Part shown: positions 11,776-24,956 of the stretch, piece after piece
How positions within the stretch are numbered: the first letter of the stretch is position 1
Layout: every line of letters starts with the position of its first letter
From: Scylla paramamosain
Lineage: Eukaryota; Arthropoda; Malacostraca; Decapoda; Portunidae
Assembly (NCBI RefSeq): GCF_035594125.1
Contig: NC_087163.1
Span: 12,310,001-12,374,000, forward strand
Reading direction: 5' to 3'
DNA: 64,000 bases
Program-made: the position numbers and the translations under genes
Notes under the pieces: generated by a model
Databases searched by the model: none
Seen by the model: only the letters and a program-made list of their open reading frames with translations
What the model was told of the DNA's origin: nothing

Positions 11776-12811
11776 AACAAAATTACTGAAAACGTGTTTT
11801 TTCGGTGTTTTACGTAGAAAAATGCTAAATCGGACGGAAACCAACCAATATGAAGAAATAGAATAACATTACCAAAAAGGTATATTTTGAGTGTTTTTGA
11901 GCTTGTTACCTAGAAAAAACGCGAAAATGAATGCAAAGCACTCCCTATTGGGAAAGAAAAGGTTATTACGAGAAACATCTATAATGAGTGTCTTATTATT
12001 TTCGGGTAAAAGAACTTGTGGTTCACAAGAACCACAAAGCAAAAAACGCAAAAAGTCGTGTATATACAGAAGTTTCTTAGATACCAAAATGCTGAAACTT
12101 ATGATTAACAATCTTAATTAAGAAAGAGAACAACATTACCAAATGCGTGTATTTTGAATGTTTTTTTTTTCACATTCTTAGCAAAACCTCAAATAGCATG
12201 CGAAACTAGCTTTATGTGGGAAAAAATGACATTACCAGAAGTGTTTTTTGAGTGTTTTTGAGCATGATGGGCAATAAAGCACTAAAAAGCAAGGCAATCA
12301 TATTACATTGGAATAAAACCAACTTTTACCAAGAACTTGCCTTGAAGTGTTTTTAAGCTCCTTATATACCAAATCGCTAAAAAACGCATGCAAAACACTC
12401 CTTTATTGAGAAGCAGAATAACATTACCAAAAACAAGTGTTTTGAGTGTTTTTTATCATGTTACCTAAAAAAACGCTTAAATACATGCAAAGATTGCTAT
12501 ATTTTGGAAACGAAAGGACATTACGAGAAACGTGTATTATGGATGTTTTTTAAGTTCCTTCAGTACCTAAAAGCTAAAACCCACAAATAACACTTTATTT
12601 AAAAAAAAAAAATTAATAAACAAAAAAAAAAATGGGATTTTTTTTTTTTGTTATTCATCCTTATAGGTACCGAGATGCCAAAATTCTGCCAAAATTCAGG
12701 GAATTTATGTGGAAAAAAGAGCATTACCAAGAAAGTTAATTATAGCTTTTTTTTTTGGATTGTTATGTACCAAACCCTAAAGTGGATGCAAAGACACCTA
12801 TATAGGGAAGT

Positions 12812-13599
12812 GCTTTCGTTTCACTTTCATTCATGTTTTTCATTTCACCTATATAGGAAAGCGTTTTCATTTTTCAACCTAATAAGGTGTAAAGCACTTA
12901 TAATATACGTTTGTCGTAATGTCTTTTCGTTTCCCCATATTGGGAACTTTACATGAATATTGAATTTTTTTACGTAATTATCTTAAAACATTAAAAAATA
13001 CACGTTTTGCTGTTTCTTCATAAAAGGTGTTTTGCATGCGCCTTTGCGTTTTAGCATGTAAGTAGCTCAAAACAATGAAAAGACTTTTTTGTAATGTTTT
13101 GTTTTCCCATGTATGGTTCTTTCCTTGCTTTTTAGCATTTTGTTACCTAATACGCTTACAAACACTGAAAAAACACGTTTCTAGAAGTGTCGTATTTTCC
13201 CTCATATATAATGCTTTGCATGCATTTTAGCGTTTTTGTTTCTCCATATAGTGTGCTATTCACTCGCTTTAGCGTTTTGGTACCTAATAAGTTGAAAACA
13301 CTCATACTGCACGTTTCTCGTAATGTACTTTCGTATCCATATATAGTGCACTTTGCAGGCATTTTGGCACTTTTGTACGTGACAAGCTTAAGAAATAAAA
13401 TGAAATACTAGTTTCTGGTAAGGTTATTTGTTTTTTCCATTAAGGGTATTTTGCAAGCATTTCAGCGTTTTTGTACGTAAGTAGCTGAAAAATACCCTAA
13501 AAAATACGTTTTTTGGGGAATGTTGTGTTTTGCTTTTCCAGTATTGGGAAGTTTTCATGCTTTTTACTGTTTTGTGGTTAACAAGTTCATATACACATA
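12812..13599 (-). repeat. Monomeric ~96-bp satellite, minus orientation
   Basis: About eight diverged minus-strand monomers without HOR order. The left edge carries a partial duplication of 'acctatatagg' (about 12,797 and 12,848) separated by TTCA-rich sequence. The switch back to plus is at about 13,600. No gene is visible. Confidence 0.8.
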
Positions 13600-14892
13600 T
13601 ACATGGAAAAAAAAGCTACTTTGCCAAAAACGTGTCTTTTGAGTTTTTTTTTCAGCTTCTTACGTACCAAGAAGGTAAAATGCATGAAAAACACCCTTTA
13701 TAGAAAAAACTGAATAATATCACAAAAAAAAAATCATTTGAGAGTTTTTGAGCTTGTTAGGAAGAAAAACGCCATAATATATGGAAAGTATTTTATATGA
13801 AGAAAGAAAAGTCATTATGAGAAACGTGTATTATGAGTAAATTTGAGCTTCTTAGGTAGCAAAATGTGAAAACGCATGAATAGCACTCTGTATGGATAAA
13901 CATAACAACATTACCAAAAACGTGTATTTTGAGTGTTTTTCTCATATTGTTAGGAGCCAAAACGCCAAAATGTATGGAAGCCCACTAACAAACAAAACTA
14001 AATTTAATGAAACGTGTCTTTTGAATGTTTATGAATCTGCTATGAACCAGAATGCTAAAAAAGCATGGAAAGATCACCATATGGAAATAAAAAAACATTA
14101 TCAAAAACATGTCTTCAATCTTTTTGAGCTTCTTACGTACCAAAACGCTAATACGTCTGCAAAACACTTTTTATGGAGAAACATAATAAAATTGCCAAAA
14201 ACATGTATTTTATGTGTTTATGAGCTTGTTACATAAAAAACGCAAAAATGCATGCAAAGTAACCTTTATGAGGAAATGAAACGATTTTTCCAGAAACGTG
14301 TCTTTGGAGTGTTTAGACACTAAATCGATATAAAGCTTGGAAATCACTTGATTTGAACAACAAAACAACACTAAGGAAAACGTGTCTTTTAAGTGTTTTT
14401 GAGCTTATTACATACCAAAAACCTAAGCTGCATGCAAAAAAAAAAAAAATCGTCATCGACAAACATAATAACATTTTCAAACACTTGTAATTGGAGTGCA
14501 TTTCTCATTGTTAAGTACACAGGCAAAGCATGCAAAAGGAGACTAGTTTTCTAGAAAGGTGTCTTTTGAGTGTTTATCAGTGTTCTAGCTCCAAAACGAT
14601 GAGAAGCATGGAAATCACACTGTAATGGAAAACAAAACATCAACAAAAATGTCTCTTTTCAGTATTTTTGAGCAACTTAGGTATCAGAACACTAAAACGC
14701 ATACAAAACACCCTTGATGGAGAAACAGAATAACATTACCAAAAACAAGTTTTTTTTAATTGTTTTTGAGGCTGTTACGTGAAAAACGTCAAAATACATT
14801 CCAAGTACCCTATTTGGTTAAATGGAAAAAAAAAATATTACGAGAAACGTTTTTTTTTTTACTTCTTATTTAACAAACCACTAAAAGGCATC
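13600..14892 (+). repeat. Monomeric ~96-bp satellite, plus orientation
   Basis: About 13 diverged plus monomers. The longest open frame (13,892-14,236) simply reads through consecutive monomers. The block ends at about 14,892, where plus sequence ('ccactaaaaggcatcc') turns into minus HOR sequence ('atattcgcggtttttgtaag'). Confidence 0.85.
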
Positions 14893-16437
14893 CATATTCG
14901 CGGTTTTTGTAAGTAAAATGCTCAAAAACATTCAAAATATAATTTTTGGTAATCTTATTCTATTTCTATATATTGGTTGGTTTGCATCCGTTTTAGCGAT
15001 TTTCTACGTAAAACACTGAAAAGACGTGTTTTCAGTAATTTTTTTTTGGATTCTCATATAGAATGACTTCCTTATTATTTATTGTTTTGGTGAATAACAT
15101 GCTGAACAACACTCAAAACACAGGTTTCTAGTAAAGTCGTTTAATTTCCTCATATAGTTGGCTTTGCATGCACTTTAAGGCTTGGTACAAAACTCCGAAA
15201 AAAAGCTAAAATTAACTTTTTTGATAATGTTCTTTTTTCACATAATTTCACTGAATTTTGCCAGAATTATGGCATCTCGGTACCTATGAAGAATACTCCC
15301 CCCCAAAAAAATCCTATTTTTTATTTTTTTTCTTTATAAAGAGGTTTTAGCTTTTTCGTACTTATGGAACTTAAAAACACTCATAATACACGTTTCTCGT
15401 AAGGTCCATTTGTTTCCCAGACATAGGGTTCTTTGCATGTATTTAAGCGTTTTTAGAGATAACATGATCAAAAACATTCAAAATACTTGTTTTTGGTAAT
15501 GTTAATCTGTTTCTCTATAAAGGGTGTTTTGCATGCTTTTTAGCGATTTGGTATATAAGGAGCTCAAAAACACTTAAAGGCAAGTTCTTGGTAAAAGTTG
15601 GTTTTATTCCCATGTAATATGATTGCCCTCCTTTTTAGTGCTTTATTGCCTAACACGCTCAAAAACACTCAAAAGACACTTTTCTCGTAATGTCATTTCT
15701 TTCCCACATAAAGCTAGTTTCGCATGCAATTTGGGGTTCTGGTAACTAAGAATGTGAAAAACACTCAAAATACACCCATTTGGTAAGGTTGTTCTGTTTC
15801 TGAATTCAGAGTGTTATTTATGAGTTTCAACATTTTGGTATCTAAGAATCTTCTCCACATAGACGAGTTTTTGCGTTTTTTGATTTGTGGTTCTTGTGAA
15901 ACTATAAAATACTCATTATACACTTTTCTCGTAATCTTTTGTTTCCAAATATAGAGTGGATTGCATTCATTTTCGCGTTTTTTGTAGGTAAGAAGCTCAA
16001 AAACACTCAAAATATACCTTTTTGGTAATGTTATTCTATATATATATAATGTCCTTTTGTTTCCCAATATAGAGAGATTTGCATCCATATTCGCTTAAAA
16101 ACACAAAAAATACCTTTATGGTAATATTATTCTATTTCATGATATTGGTTGATTTGCATTCTTTTTAGCGTTTTTGTACGTAAAACACTGAAAAGACACG
16201 TTTTTCAGTAATTTTGTTTTGGATTCCCATACAGAGTGATTTCCATATTATTTATTGTTTTGGTGCCTAACATACTGAAAAAAAGGCAAAAGACAGGTTT
16301 CAGGTAAAGTCCTTTAATATCCCAATATAGGTGGCTCTACACCTGGTATATAACGGTCTGAAAAAAAGCTAAAATTAACTTTTTTGATATTCTTTTTCAC
16401 ATAATTTCCCTGAATTTTGCCAGAATTTTGGCATCTC

Positions 16438-17010
16438 GATACCTATGCAGATTAATAACAAAAAAAATAAAAAAAATGCCATTTTTTCATTTTTTTTTTC
16501 TCTATATAGAGTGTTATTTGTGGGTTTAAGCTTTTTGGTACGTAAGGAACGTAAAAACACTCATAATACTCGTTTCTCGTAATGTCCTTTTGTTTCCTAA
16601 AGATAAGATTCTTTACATGTATTTAAGCGTTTTTATAGGTAACATGATCAAAAACATTCAAAATATACCTTTTTGGTAATGTTATTCTAATTCCTCATAT
16701 TGGTTGGTTTCCATCCGTTTTAGCGTTTTTCTACGTAAAACACAGAAAAGACACGTTTTCAGTAATTTTGTTTTGGATTTCCATATAGAGTGACTTCTAT
16801 GTTATTTATCGTTTTGATGCCTAACATGCTGAAAAACACTAAAAAGGCAGGTTTCTTGAAAAGTCGTTTAATTTCCCCATAGAGGTGGCTTTGCATACAC
16901 TTTAGGGTTTTGTACATAACAGTCCGAAAAAAAAGCTAAAATTAACCTCTTTCATAATATTCTTTTTTTCACGTAATTTTCCTGAATTTTGCCAGAATTT
17001 TGGCATCTCA
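16438..17010 (-). repeat. Compact 572-bp HOR unit
   Basis: Two hinge landmarks are only about 572 bp apart. In the minus reading m4 is joined near 16,650 directly to the m9/m10 border, so roughly half of the twelve subunits are missing. A second half-size unit lies at 31,675-32,223 with a different junction. Confidence 0.8.
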
Positions 17011-20000
17011 GTGCCTATGAAGATCAATAAAAAAAAATGCTATTTTTTTATTTTATTTATTTATTTTTTTTCTCTATAAAGAGTGTTATTTGTGGGTTTT
17101 AGCTTTTTGGTACTTAAGGAACTTATAAACACTCATAATACACATTCCTCGTAATGTCCTTTCATTCCCAACTATAGGTTTCTTTGCACGTATTTAAGCA
17201 TTTTTATTGGTAACAAGCTCAAAAACACTCAAAATACATGTTTTTGTTCATGTTATTCTGTTTTTCCATAAAGGGTGTTTTGTATGGGTTTTCGCGTTTT
17301 GGTATGTAACGAGCTCAAAAAAACTTAAAAGCAAGTTCTTAGTAAAAGTTGGTTATATTCCCATGTAATATGATTGCCTTGCTTTTTTAGTGCTTAATTG
17401 CCTAACACGCTGAAAAACACTAAAAAGACACTTTTCTAGTAATTTCATTTTTTTCCACAGTTTCGCATGTAATTTGGGGTTGGACCACTAAGAATGTGAA
17501 AAAAAAAAACACTCAAAATACACTCATTTCCTAAAATTGTTCTGTTTCTCAATTAAGAGTGTTATTCATGAGTTTCAGCATTTTGGTGTCTAAGAAACTT
17601 CTCCATATAAACGAGTTTTGCGTTTTTTGCCTTATGGTTCTTGAAAACTATTAAAACATTCATTATACAATTTTCTTGTAATATCCTTTTCTTTCCCAAT
17701 ATAGACTGCTTTCCATTCATTTTTGCATTTTTTGTAGGTAACAAGGTCAAAAACACTCAACTTTTTTGTAATGTTATTCTATTTCTTCATATTGGTTGGT
17801 TTGCATCCGTTTTAGCGTTCTACGCTAAAACTGAAAATACACGTTTTCAGTAATACTGTTAAAATTGCTGAAAACACCCAAAGACACGTTTCTTGTAAAG
17901 TCGTGTAACTTACCCATATAGGTGGGTTTGCATGCACTTCGTACATAACTCCGGAAAAAGTTAAAATTATTATTTTTTTGTTCTTTTTCACATAATTTCT
18001 CTGAAATTTCTCAGAATTTTGGCATCTCGTTACCTATGAAGATGAATAACAAAAAAAAATCTATTTTTTTAATTTTTTTTTCTCTATAGTGTTATTTGTG
18101 GGTTTTAGATTTTTGGTACTTAAGGAACTTAAAAATACTCATAATACACGATTTTCGTAATGTCCTTTCGTTTCACAAACATAGAGTTCTTTGCATGTAT
18201 TTAAGCGATTTTATAGGTAACATGATCAAAAACAATCAAAATACATGTTTTTGGTAATGTTATTCTGTTTCTCCATAAAGGTTGTTTTGCATGCGTTTAG
18301 CGTTTTGGTATGTAAGGAGTTAAAAAACACTTAGAGGCAAGTTCTTCGTAAAATTTGGTTTTATTCCAATGTAATGTGATTGTTCTGCTTTTTAGTGTTT
18401 TTTTGCATATAACGCTCAAAAACACTCAAAAGACACTTTTCTGGTAATGTCATTTTTTTTACCATATAAAGCTAGTTCCGCATGTAATTTGGGATTTTCG
18501 TAACTAAGAATGTGAAAAACACTCAATACACACACATTTGACAAGGTAGTTCTGTTTTTCAATTAAAAGTGTTATTCATGAGTTTTAGCGTTTTGGTATG
18601 TAAGAAACTTCTCTATATACACGAGTTTTTGCGTTTTTTGCCTTGTGGTTCTTGGGAAACTATAAAACACTCATTATACACGTTTCTATTAATGTCCTTT
18701 TGCTTCCCAATATAGAGTGCTTTCCATCCTTTTGCGCGTTTTTTGTAGGTAAAAAGCTCAAAAACACTTTTTGGTAATGTTATTCTATTTTTTCATATTT
18801 GTTGGATTGCATCCGTTTTAGCGTTTTTCTACTTAAAACACTGAAAAGACACGTTTTCAGTAATTTTGTTTTGGATTCACATATTGACTGACTTCCATAT
18901 TATTTATCGTTTTGGTGCCTAACATGCTGAAAAACACTGAAAAGACAGCTTTCTGGTAAAGTCGTTTAACTTCCTTATATAGGTGGCATGCACTTTAGAG
19001 TTTGGTACATAAAAATCCGAAAAAGAGCTATAATTAACTTTTTTGATAATGTTCTGTTTTCCACATAAATTCCCTGAATTTTGGCAGAATTTTGGCGTCT
19101 TGGTACCTATGAAAATCAATATAAGAAAAAAAGCTATTTTTATTTATTTTTTTCTCTATACAGAGTGTTATTTGTGGGTTTTAACGTTTTGGTACTTAAG
19201 GAACTTAAAAACGGTCCTAATACACGTTTCTCATAATGTCCTTTCGTTTCCCAAACATGGGGTTCTTTGCATGTATTTAAGCGTTTTTTGTAGGTAACAT
19301 GATCAAAAACACTTAAAACACATGTTTTTAGTAATAGTATTCTGCATCTCCATAAATAATTTTTTGAATGCGTTTTAGCGTTTTGGTTTGTAAGGAGGTT
19401 AAAAACACTTCAAGGCAAGTTCTTGGTAAAAAGTTGGTTTTACTCCCATGTAATGTGATTGCCCTGTTTTTTTTGTGATTTATTGTCTAACACGCTCAAA
19501 AACACTCAAAAGACACTTTTGGTAATGTCATATTTTTTTCCAACATAGTTACGCAAGCTATTTGGGGTTTTGCTAACTATGAATGTGAAAAACACTCAAA
19601 ATACACGCATTTGGTAAGATTGTTCTGTTTCTCAATTAATATTGTTATTCAAGAGTTTCAGCATTTTGGTATCTAAGAAACTTCTTTATGTACATTAGTT
19701 TTTGCGTTTTTTGACTTGTGGTTCTGGTGAATCACAAGTTCTTTTTCTCAAAAATAATTAGACACTCATTATACACGTTTTTCGTAATGTCCTTTTGTGT
19801 CCCAAAAGGGAGTGCTTTGCATCCATTTTCGCGTTTTTTGTAGGTAAGAAGCTCAAAAACACTCAAAATATACATTTTTGGTAATGTTATTTTATTTCTT
19901 CTTATTGGTTGGTTTGCATCCGTTTTAGCGTTTTTCTACGTAAAACACCGAAAAGACACGTTTTCAGTATTTTTGTTTTAGATTCCCATATAGAGTGACT

Positions 20001-21350
20001 TGCATGTTATTTACTGTTATGGTGCCTAAGAAGCTGAAAAACACTCATAAGACAGTTTTCTGGCAAAGACGTTTAATTTCCCCATATAGGTGGCTTTGCA
20101 TGCACTTTAGGGTTTCGTACATAACAGTACTAAAAAAAAGCTAAAATTAAATTCTTTTGATAATTAGCTCATAATTTCCTGAATTTTGCCCAAATTTTGG
20201 CATCTAGGTACCTGTGAAGATGAAAAAGAAAGAAAAAAATATCGTATTTTTTTTATTTATTTATTTTTCTCAATAAAGACTGTTATTTGTGGCTTTTAGC
20301 TTTTTGGTAAATAATGATCTTAAAAACACTCGTAATACACATTTCTCGCAATGTCCTTTCATTTCCCCAAAATAGGGTTCTTTGCATGTATTTAAGCGTT
20401 TTTATTGGTAACATGATCAAAAACACTCAAAATATATGTTTTTGGTAATGCTATTCTCTTTCTCCATAAAGTGTGTTTTTCATGCGTTTTAGCGTTTTGG
20501 TATCTAAGGAGCTCAAAACACTTAAAGGCAAGTTCTTGGTAAAAATTGATTTTATTGCCATGTAAAGTGATTCCCCTGCTTTTTAGTGCTTTATTGCCTC
20601 TCACGCTAAAAAATACTCAAAAGACACTTTTCTGGTAATGTCATATTTTTCCCACATAAAGCTGGTTTCGCATGCAATTTGGGATTTTGGTAACTAAGAA
20701 TGTGAAAAGCAGTCAAAATACACGCATTTAGTAAAGCTGTTCTGTTTCTCAATTAAGAGTGTTATTCATGATTTTCAGCATTTTGGTATATAAGAAACTT
20801 CTCCATATACACGAGTTTTTGCGTTTTTTGCCTTGTGGTTCTTTTGAACTATAAAACATTCATTATACACTTTTCTCGCAATGTCCCTTTGTTTCCCAAT
20901 ATAGAGTGCTTTGTATCAATTTTCACATTTTTTTGTAGGTAACAAGATCAAAAACACTCAAAATATACCTTTTTGGTAATGTTTTTCTACTTCTTGATAT
21001 TGATTGGTTTGCATCCGTTTTAGCGTTTTTCTACGTAAAACACTGAGAAGACACGTTTTCAGTAATTTAGTTTTGGTTTGCCATATAGAGTGAGTTCCTT
21101 ATTATTTATCGTTTTGGTGCCTCACATGCTGAAAAACACTCAAAACAAAGAATTCTGGTAAGGTCGTTTAATTTCCTCATATGGGAGGCTTTGCATGCTC
21201 TTTAGTGTTTGGTACATAAGAGTCCGAAAAAAAGCTAATATCAACAATAATCAACTAATATCAACTTTTTTTGATAATATTCTCTTATCATATAATTGCC
21301 CTAATATTTCCCAGAATTTTGGCATCTCGGTACCTATGAAGTTGAATAAC

Positions 21351-21378
<28 letters not shown>
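21351..21378. repeat. Poly(A) hinge tract, 28 A
   Basis: An uninterrupted run of 28 A lies just after the m6 landmark in a minus HOR unit, followed by T-rich sequence to about 21,413. Such an A-rich/T-rich pair occurs in almost every HOR unit at this point, but its length varies strongly from copy to copy. It behaves as a hypervariable simple-sequence site. Confidence 0.95.
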
Positions 21379-21381
<3 letters not shown>

Positions 21382-24300
21382 TTTTGTTTATTCATTTTTT
21401 TATTTTTTCTACATAACGAGTGTTATTTGTGGGTTTTAGCTTTTTAGTAGTCAAGAAACTTAAAAACACTCATAATTCACGTTTCTTGTAATGTCCTTGT
21501 TTCCCAAACATAAGGTTCTTTGCATGTATTTAAGCGTTTTTATAGATGACATTATCAAAATACATGTTTTTGGCAATGTTATTCTGTTTCTCCATAAAGT
21601 TTGTTTTCCATGCGTCTTGGTAAAAGTTGGATTTATTCCCATGTAATGTGATTGCCCTGCTTTTTAGTACTTCATTGCCTAACACGCTAAAAAACAATTA
21701 AAGGACACTTCTGTTAATGTCATTTTTTTTCCCTCATAAAGCTAGTCTCGCATGCTATTTTGGGTATTGCTAACTAGGAATATGAAAAACACTCAAAATA
21801 CAGGCATTTGCTTAGGTTGTTCTGTTTCTAAATTAAGATTGTTATTCATGAGTTTCAGCATTTTGGTATCTAAGAAACTTCTTTATATGCACGAGTTTTT
21901 GCGTTTTTCTACGTAAAACACTGAGAAGATACATTTTCAGTAATTTTGTTTTGGATTCCCATATAGAGTGAGTTCCTTATTATTTATCGTTTTGGTGCCT
22001 AACATGCTGAAAAACACTCAAAAGACAGATATCTGTTACGTTCGTTTAATTTCCTCATATAGGAGGTTTTCCATGCCCTTTAGAGTTTGGTACATAACAG
22101 TCCGAAAAAAAAAAAAGCTAAAATTAACTTTTTTGATAATATTATTTTGTTCATATAATTTTCCTGAATTTTCCCAGAATTTTGGCATCTCGGTACCTAT
22201 GAAGATGGAAAAAAAAAAATCCTATTTTTTTTTCCTAAATAAAGAGTGTTATTTGTGGGTTTCAGCTTTTTGGTACTTAAGGAACTTAAAAAAAAAACTC
22301 ATAATACACGTTTCTCGTAATGTCCTTTTGTTTCCCAAACATAATCTTCTTTCCATTTTTATAGATAACATGATAAAAAACACACAAATTACATGTTTTT
22401 GGTAATGTTTTTTCTGTTTTTCCATAAAGTTCGTTTTGCATGCGTTTTAGCGGTTTGGTATATAAGGAGCTCAAAAACATTTAAATGCAAGTTCTTGGTA
22501 AAAATTTGATTTATTCCAATGAAAAAGTGATTGCCCTGCGTTTTAGTGCTTTATTGTCTATCACGCTCAAAAACATTCAAAAGCCATTTTTCTGGAAATG
22601 TCATGTTTTCCCACTTAAATCTGGTTTCGCATGAAATTTGGGTTTTTGGTAACTAAGAATATAAAAAACACTCAAAATACACGATTTTGGTAAGGTTGTT
22701 CTGTTTCTCAATTAAGTGTGTTATTCATGTGTTTCAGCATTTTGGTATCTAGGAAACTTCTCCATATACACGAGTTTTTGCTTTTTTTGCTTTGTTGTTC
22801 TTTTGAACTATAATACACTCATTATACACTTTTCTCGCAATGTCCCTTTGTATCCCAATATAGAGTGCTTTGTATCAATTTTAGCGTTTTTTTTTTTTTT
22901 GTAGGTAACAAGCTCAAAAACATTCCAAATATACCTTTTTGGTAATTTTTTTTCTAATTCTTGATATTGGTTGGTTTGCACCCAATTTAGCGTTTTTGTA
23001 CGTAAAACACTGGGAAGACACGTTTTCAATGATTTTGTTTTGGATTCCCATATAAAGTGAGTTCCTTATCATTTATCATTTTGGTGCCTAACATGCTGAA
23101 AAACACTCAAAAGACATATTTCTGGTAAGGTCGTTTAATTTCCTTATATAAAACGCTTTGCATGCAGTTTAGGGTTTGGTACATAACAGTCCGAAAAAAA
23201 AAGGTAAAATCAACTTTTTTGATAATATTCTCTTATCATATAATTGTCTTGAATTTTCCCAGAATTTTGGCATTTCGGTACCTATGAAGATGAATAACAA
23301 AAAAAAATTCTATATTTTTATTTTTATATTTATTTATTTATTTATTTATTCTAAATAAAGAGTGGGCTTTAGGTTTTTGGTACTTAACAAACTTAAAAAC
23401 ACTCATAATATACGTTTCTCGTAATGTCCTTTTGTTTCCCAAACATAAGGTTCTTTTCATGTATTTAAGCGTTTTTATAGATAACATGATCAAAAACACT
23501 CAAAAAACATGTTTTTGGTAATTTCATTCTGTTTCTCCATAAAGTTTGTTTTGTGTGCGTTTTAGCGGTTTAGTATATAAGGAGCTCAAAAACACTTAAA
23601 AGCAAGTTCTTGATAAAAATTGGTTTTATTCAAATGTAATGTGATTGCCCTGCTTTTTAGTGCTTTATCATGCTCAAAAACACTCATAAGACATTTTTCT
23701 GGTAATGTCATTTTTTTCTCACATAAAGCTGGTTTCGCATGCAATTTGGGGTTTTGGTAACTAAAAATGTAAAAAGCTCTCAAAATACACGCTTTAGTAA
23801 GAATGTTCTGTTTCTCAATTAGGAATGTTATTCATGAGTTTAAGCATTTTGGTATCTAGGAAACTTCTCCATATACACAAGTTTTTGCGTTTTCTGCCTT
23901 TTGGTTCTTTTGAACTATAAAACACTCAGTATACACTTTTCTTGCAATGTCCTTATATTTCCTTATATATAGTGCTTTGCATTAATTTTCGCGTTTTTTG
24001 TAGGTAACAAGCTCAAAAACACTCAAAATATACATTTTTGGTAATGTTTTTCTATTTTTTTTATATTGGTTGGTTTGCATCCGTTTTAGCGTTTTTCTAC
24101 GTAAATCACTGAGAAGACACGTTTTCAGTAGTTTTGTTTTGGATTCCCATATAAAGTGAGTTACTTATTTATTTGTCGTTTTGGTGCCTAAAATTCTGAA
24201 AAACACTCAAAAGACAGATTTCTTTTAAGGTCGTTTAATTTCCTCATATAGGAGGCTTTGCATGCACTTTAGGGTTTGGTAGATAACAGTTCGAAAAAAA

Positions 24301-24398
24301 AAGCTGAAATTAACTTTTTTGATAATATTCTTTTATCACATAATTGCCCTGAATTTTTCCAGGATTTTGGCATGTAGGTACCTATGAATATGAATTAC

Positions 24399-24463
24399 AA
24401 AAAAAAAAAAAAAAAATCATATTTATTTTAATTTTTTAATTTTTTTTTTTTTTTTTTTTTTTT
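24399..24463. repeat. A18 / T24 hinge foldback
   Basis: A run of 18 A (24,399-24,416) is followed after a short AT spacer by a run of 24 T (24,440-24,463). The two runs are complementary, so the tract can form an A:T hairpin. It is the most extreme version of the m5/m6 hinge tract in the window. Confidence 0.95.
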
Positions 24464-24644
24464 CTAAATAAAGAGTGTTATTTGTGGGTTTTAGCTTTTT
24501 GGTACTTAAGGAACTTAAAAAAAACACTCATAATACACGTTTCTCATAATGTCCTTTTGGTTCCCAAACATAATGTTCTTTGCATGTACTTTAGCGTTTT
24601 TATAGATAACATGATCAAAAACACTCAAAATACATGTTTTTGGT

Positions 24645-24905
24645 AATGTTATTCTGGTTTTCCATAAAGTTTGTTTTGCATGCGTTTTAGCGGTTTGGTA
24701 TATAAGGGGTTAATAAACACTTAAAGGCAAATTCTTCGTAAAAGTTGGTTTTATTGCCATGTAATGTGATCGTAATTTTATTCTGTTTCTCCATAAAATG
24801 TATTTTGCATGGGTTTTAGTGTTTTGGTATGTAACTTGCTCAAAAAAACTTAAAGGTAAGTTCTTGGTAAAATTTGGTTTTATTCCCATGTAATGTGATT
24901 GCCCT
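24645..24905 (-). repeat. Partial m3/m2 duplication
   Basis: The m3 subunit and the edge of m2 appear twice (about 24,645-24,769 and 24,770-24,905). The second copy carries variants ('ccataaaatgtattttgc', 'ggtatgtaac') that match 25,975-26,060 better than the adjacent first copy. It is therefore a patch rather than a simple tandem duplication. Confidence 0.8.
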
Positions 24906-24956
24906 GGCTTTTAGGGCTTTATTGCGTAAAACGCTCACAAACACTGAAAAGACCTG

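Larger units (their letters stand above)
4739..12811 (+). repeat. HOR satellite array 1, plus, ~1.1-kb units
   Basis: About seven HOR units. The hinge subunit m6 (landmark near 'ggtaccgagatgcc') lies at 5,144, 6,258, 7,698, 8,730, 9,822, 11,731 and 12,666, giving spacings of 1,114, 1,440, 1,032, 1,092, 1,909 and 935 bp. The 1,909-bp interval contains a unit that lost m5/m6 (junction about 10,783). Further local deletions lie near 7,107 (m3 to m12), 8,435 (m2 to m3), 10,905 (inside m8), 11,140 (m11) and 11,753 (hinge to m9). No gene is visible. The array ends at about 12,811, where orientation flips into monomeric satellite. Confidence 0.9.
14893..24956 (-). repeat. HOR satellite array 2, minus, distal part
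   Basis: About nine HOR units on the minus strand. Hinge landmarks ('ggcatctcggtacctatgaa') lie at 15,279, 16,438, 17,010, 18,029, 19,102, 20,207, 21,329, 22,192, 23,277 and 24,377, with spacings mostly 1.02-1.16 kb. Exceptions are a 572-bp compact unit (16,438-17,010) and an 863-bp unit (21,329-22,192) carrying deletion junctions near 21,610 and 21,905. The last part (24,770-24,956) belongs to a patch copied from the neighbouring unit. No gene is visible. Confidence 0.9.

Noticed and set aside
21968..22405. The longest open frames in the satellite (145 residues at 21,968-22,405; 142 residues at 27,954-28,382; many of 60-100) as possible genes
   Set aside because: They read through consecutive satellite subunits. 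The same peptide phrases recur in every HOR copy with stops at different places, composition is dominated by the AT-rich repeat, no domain is visible, and similar-length frames occur on both strands.
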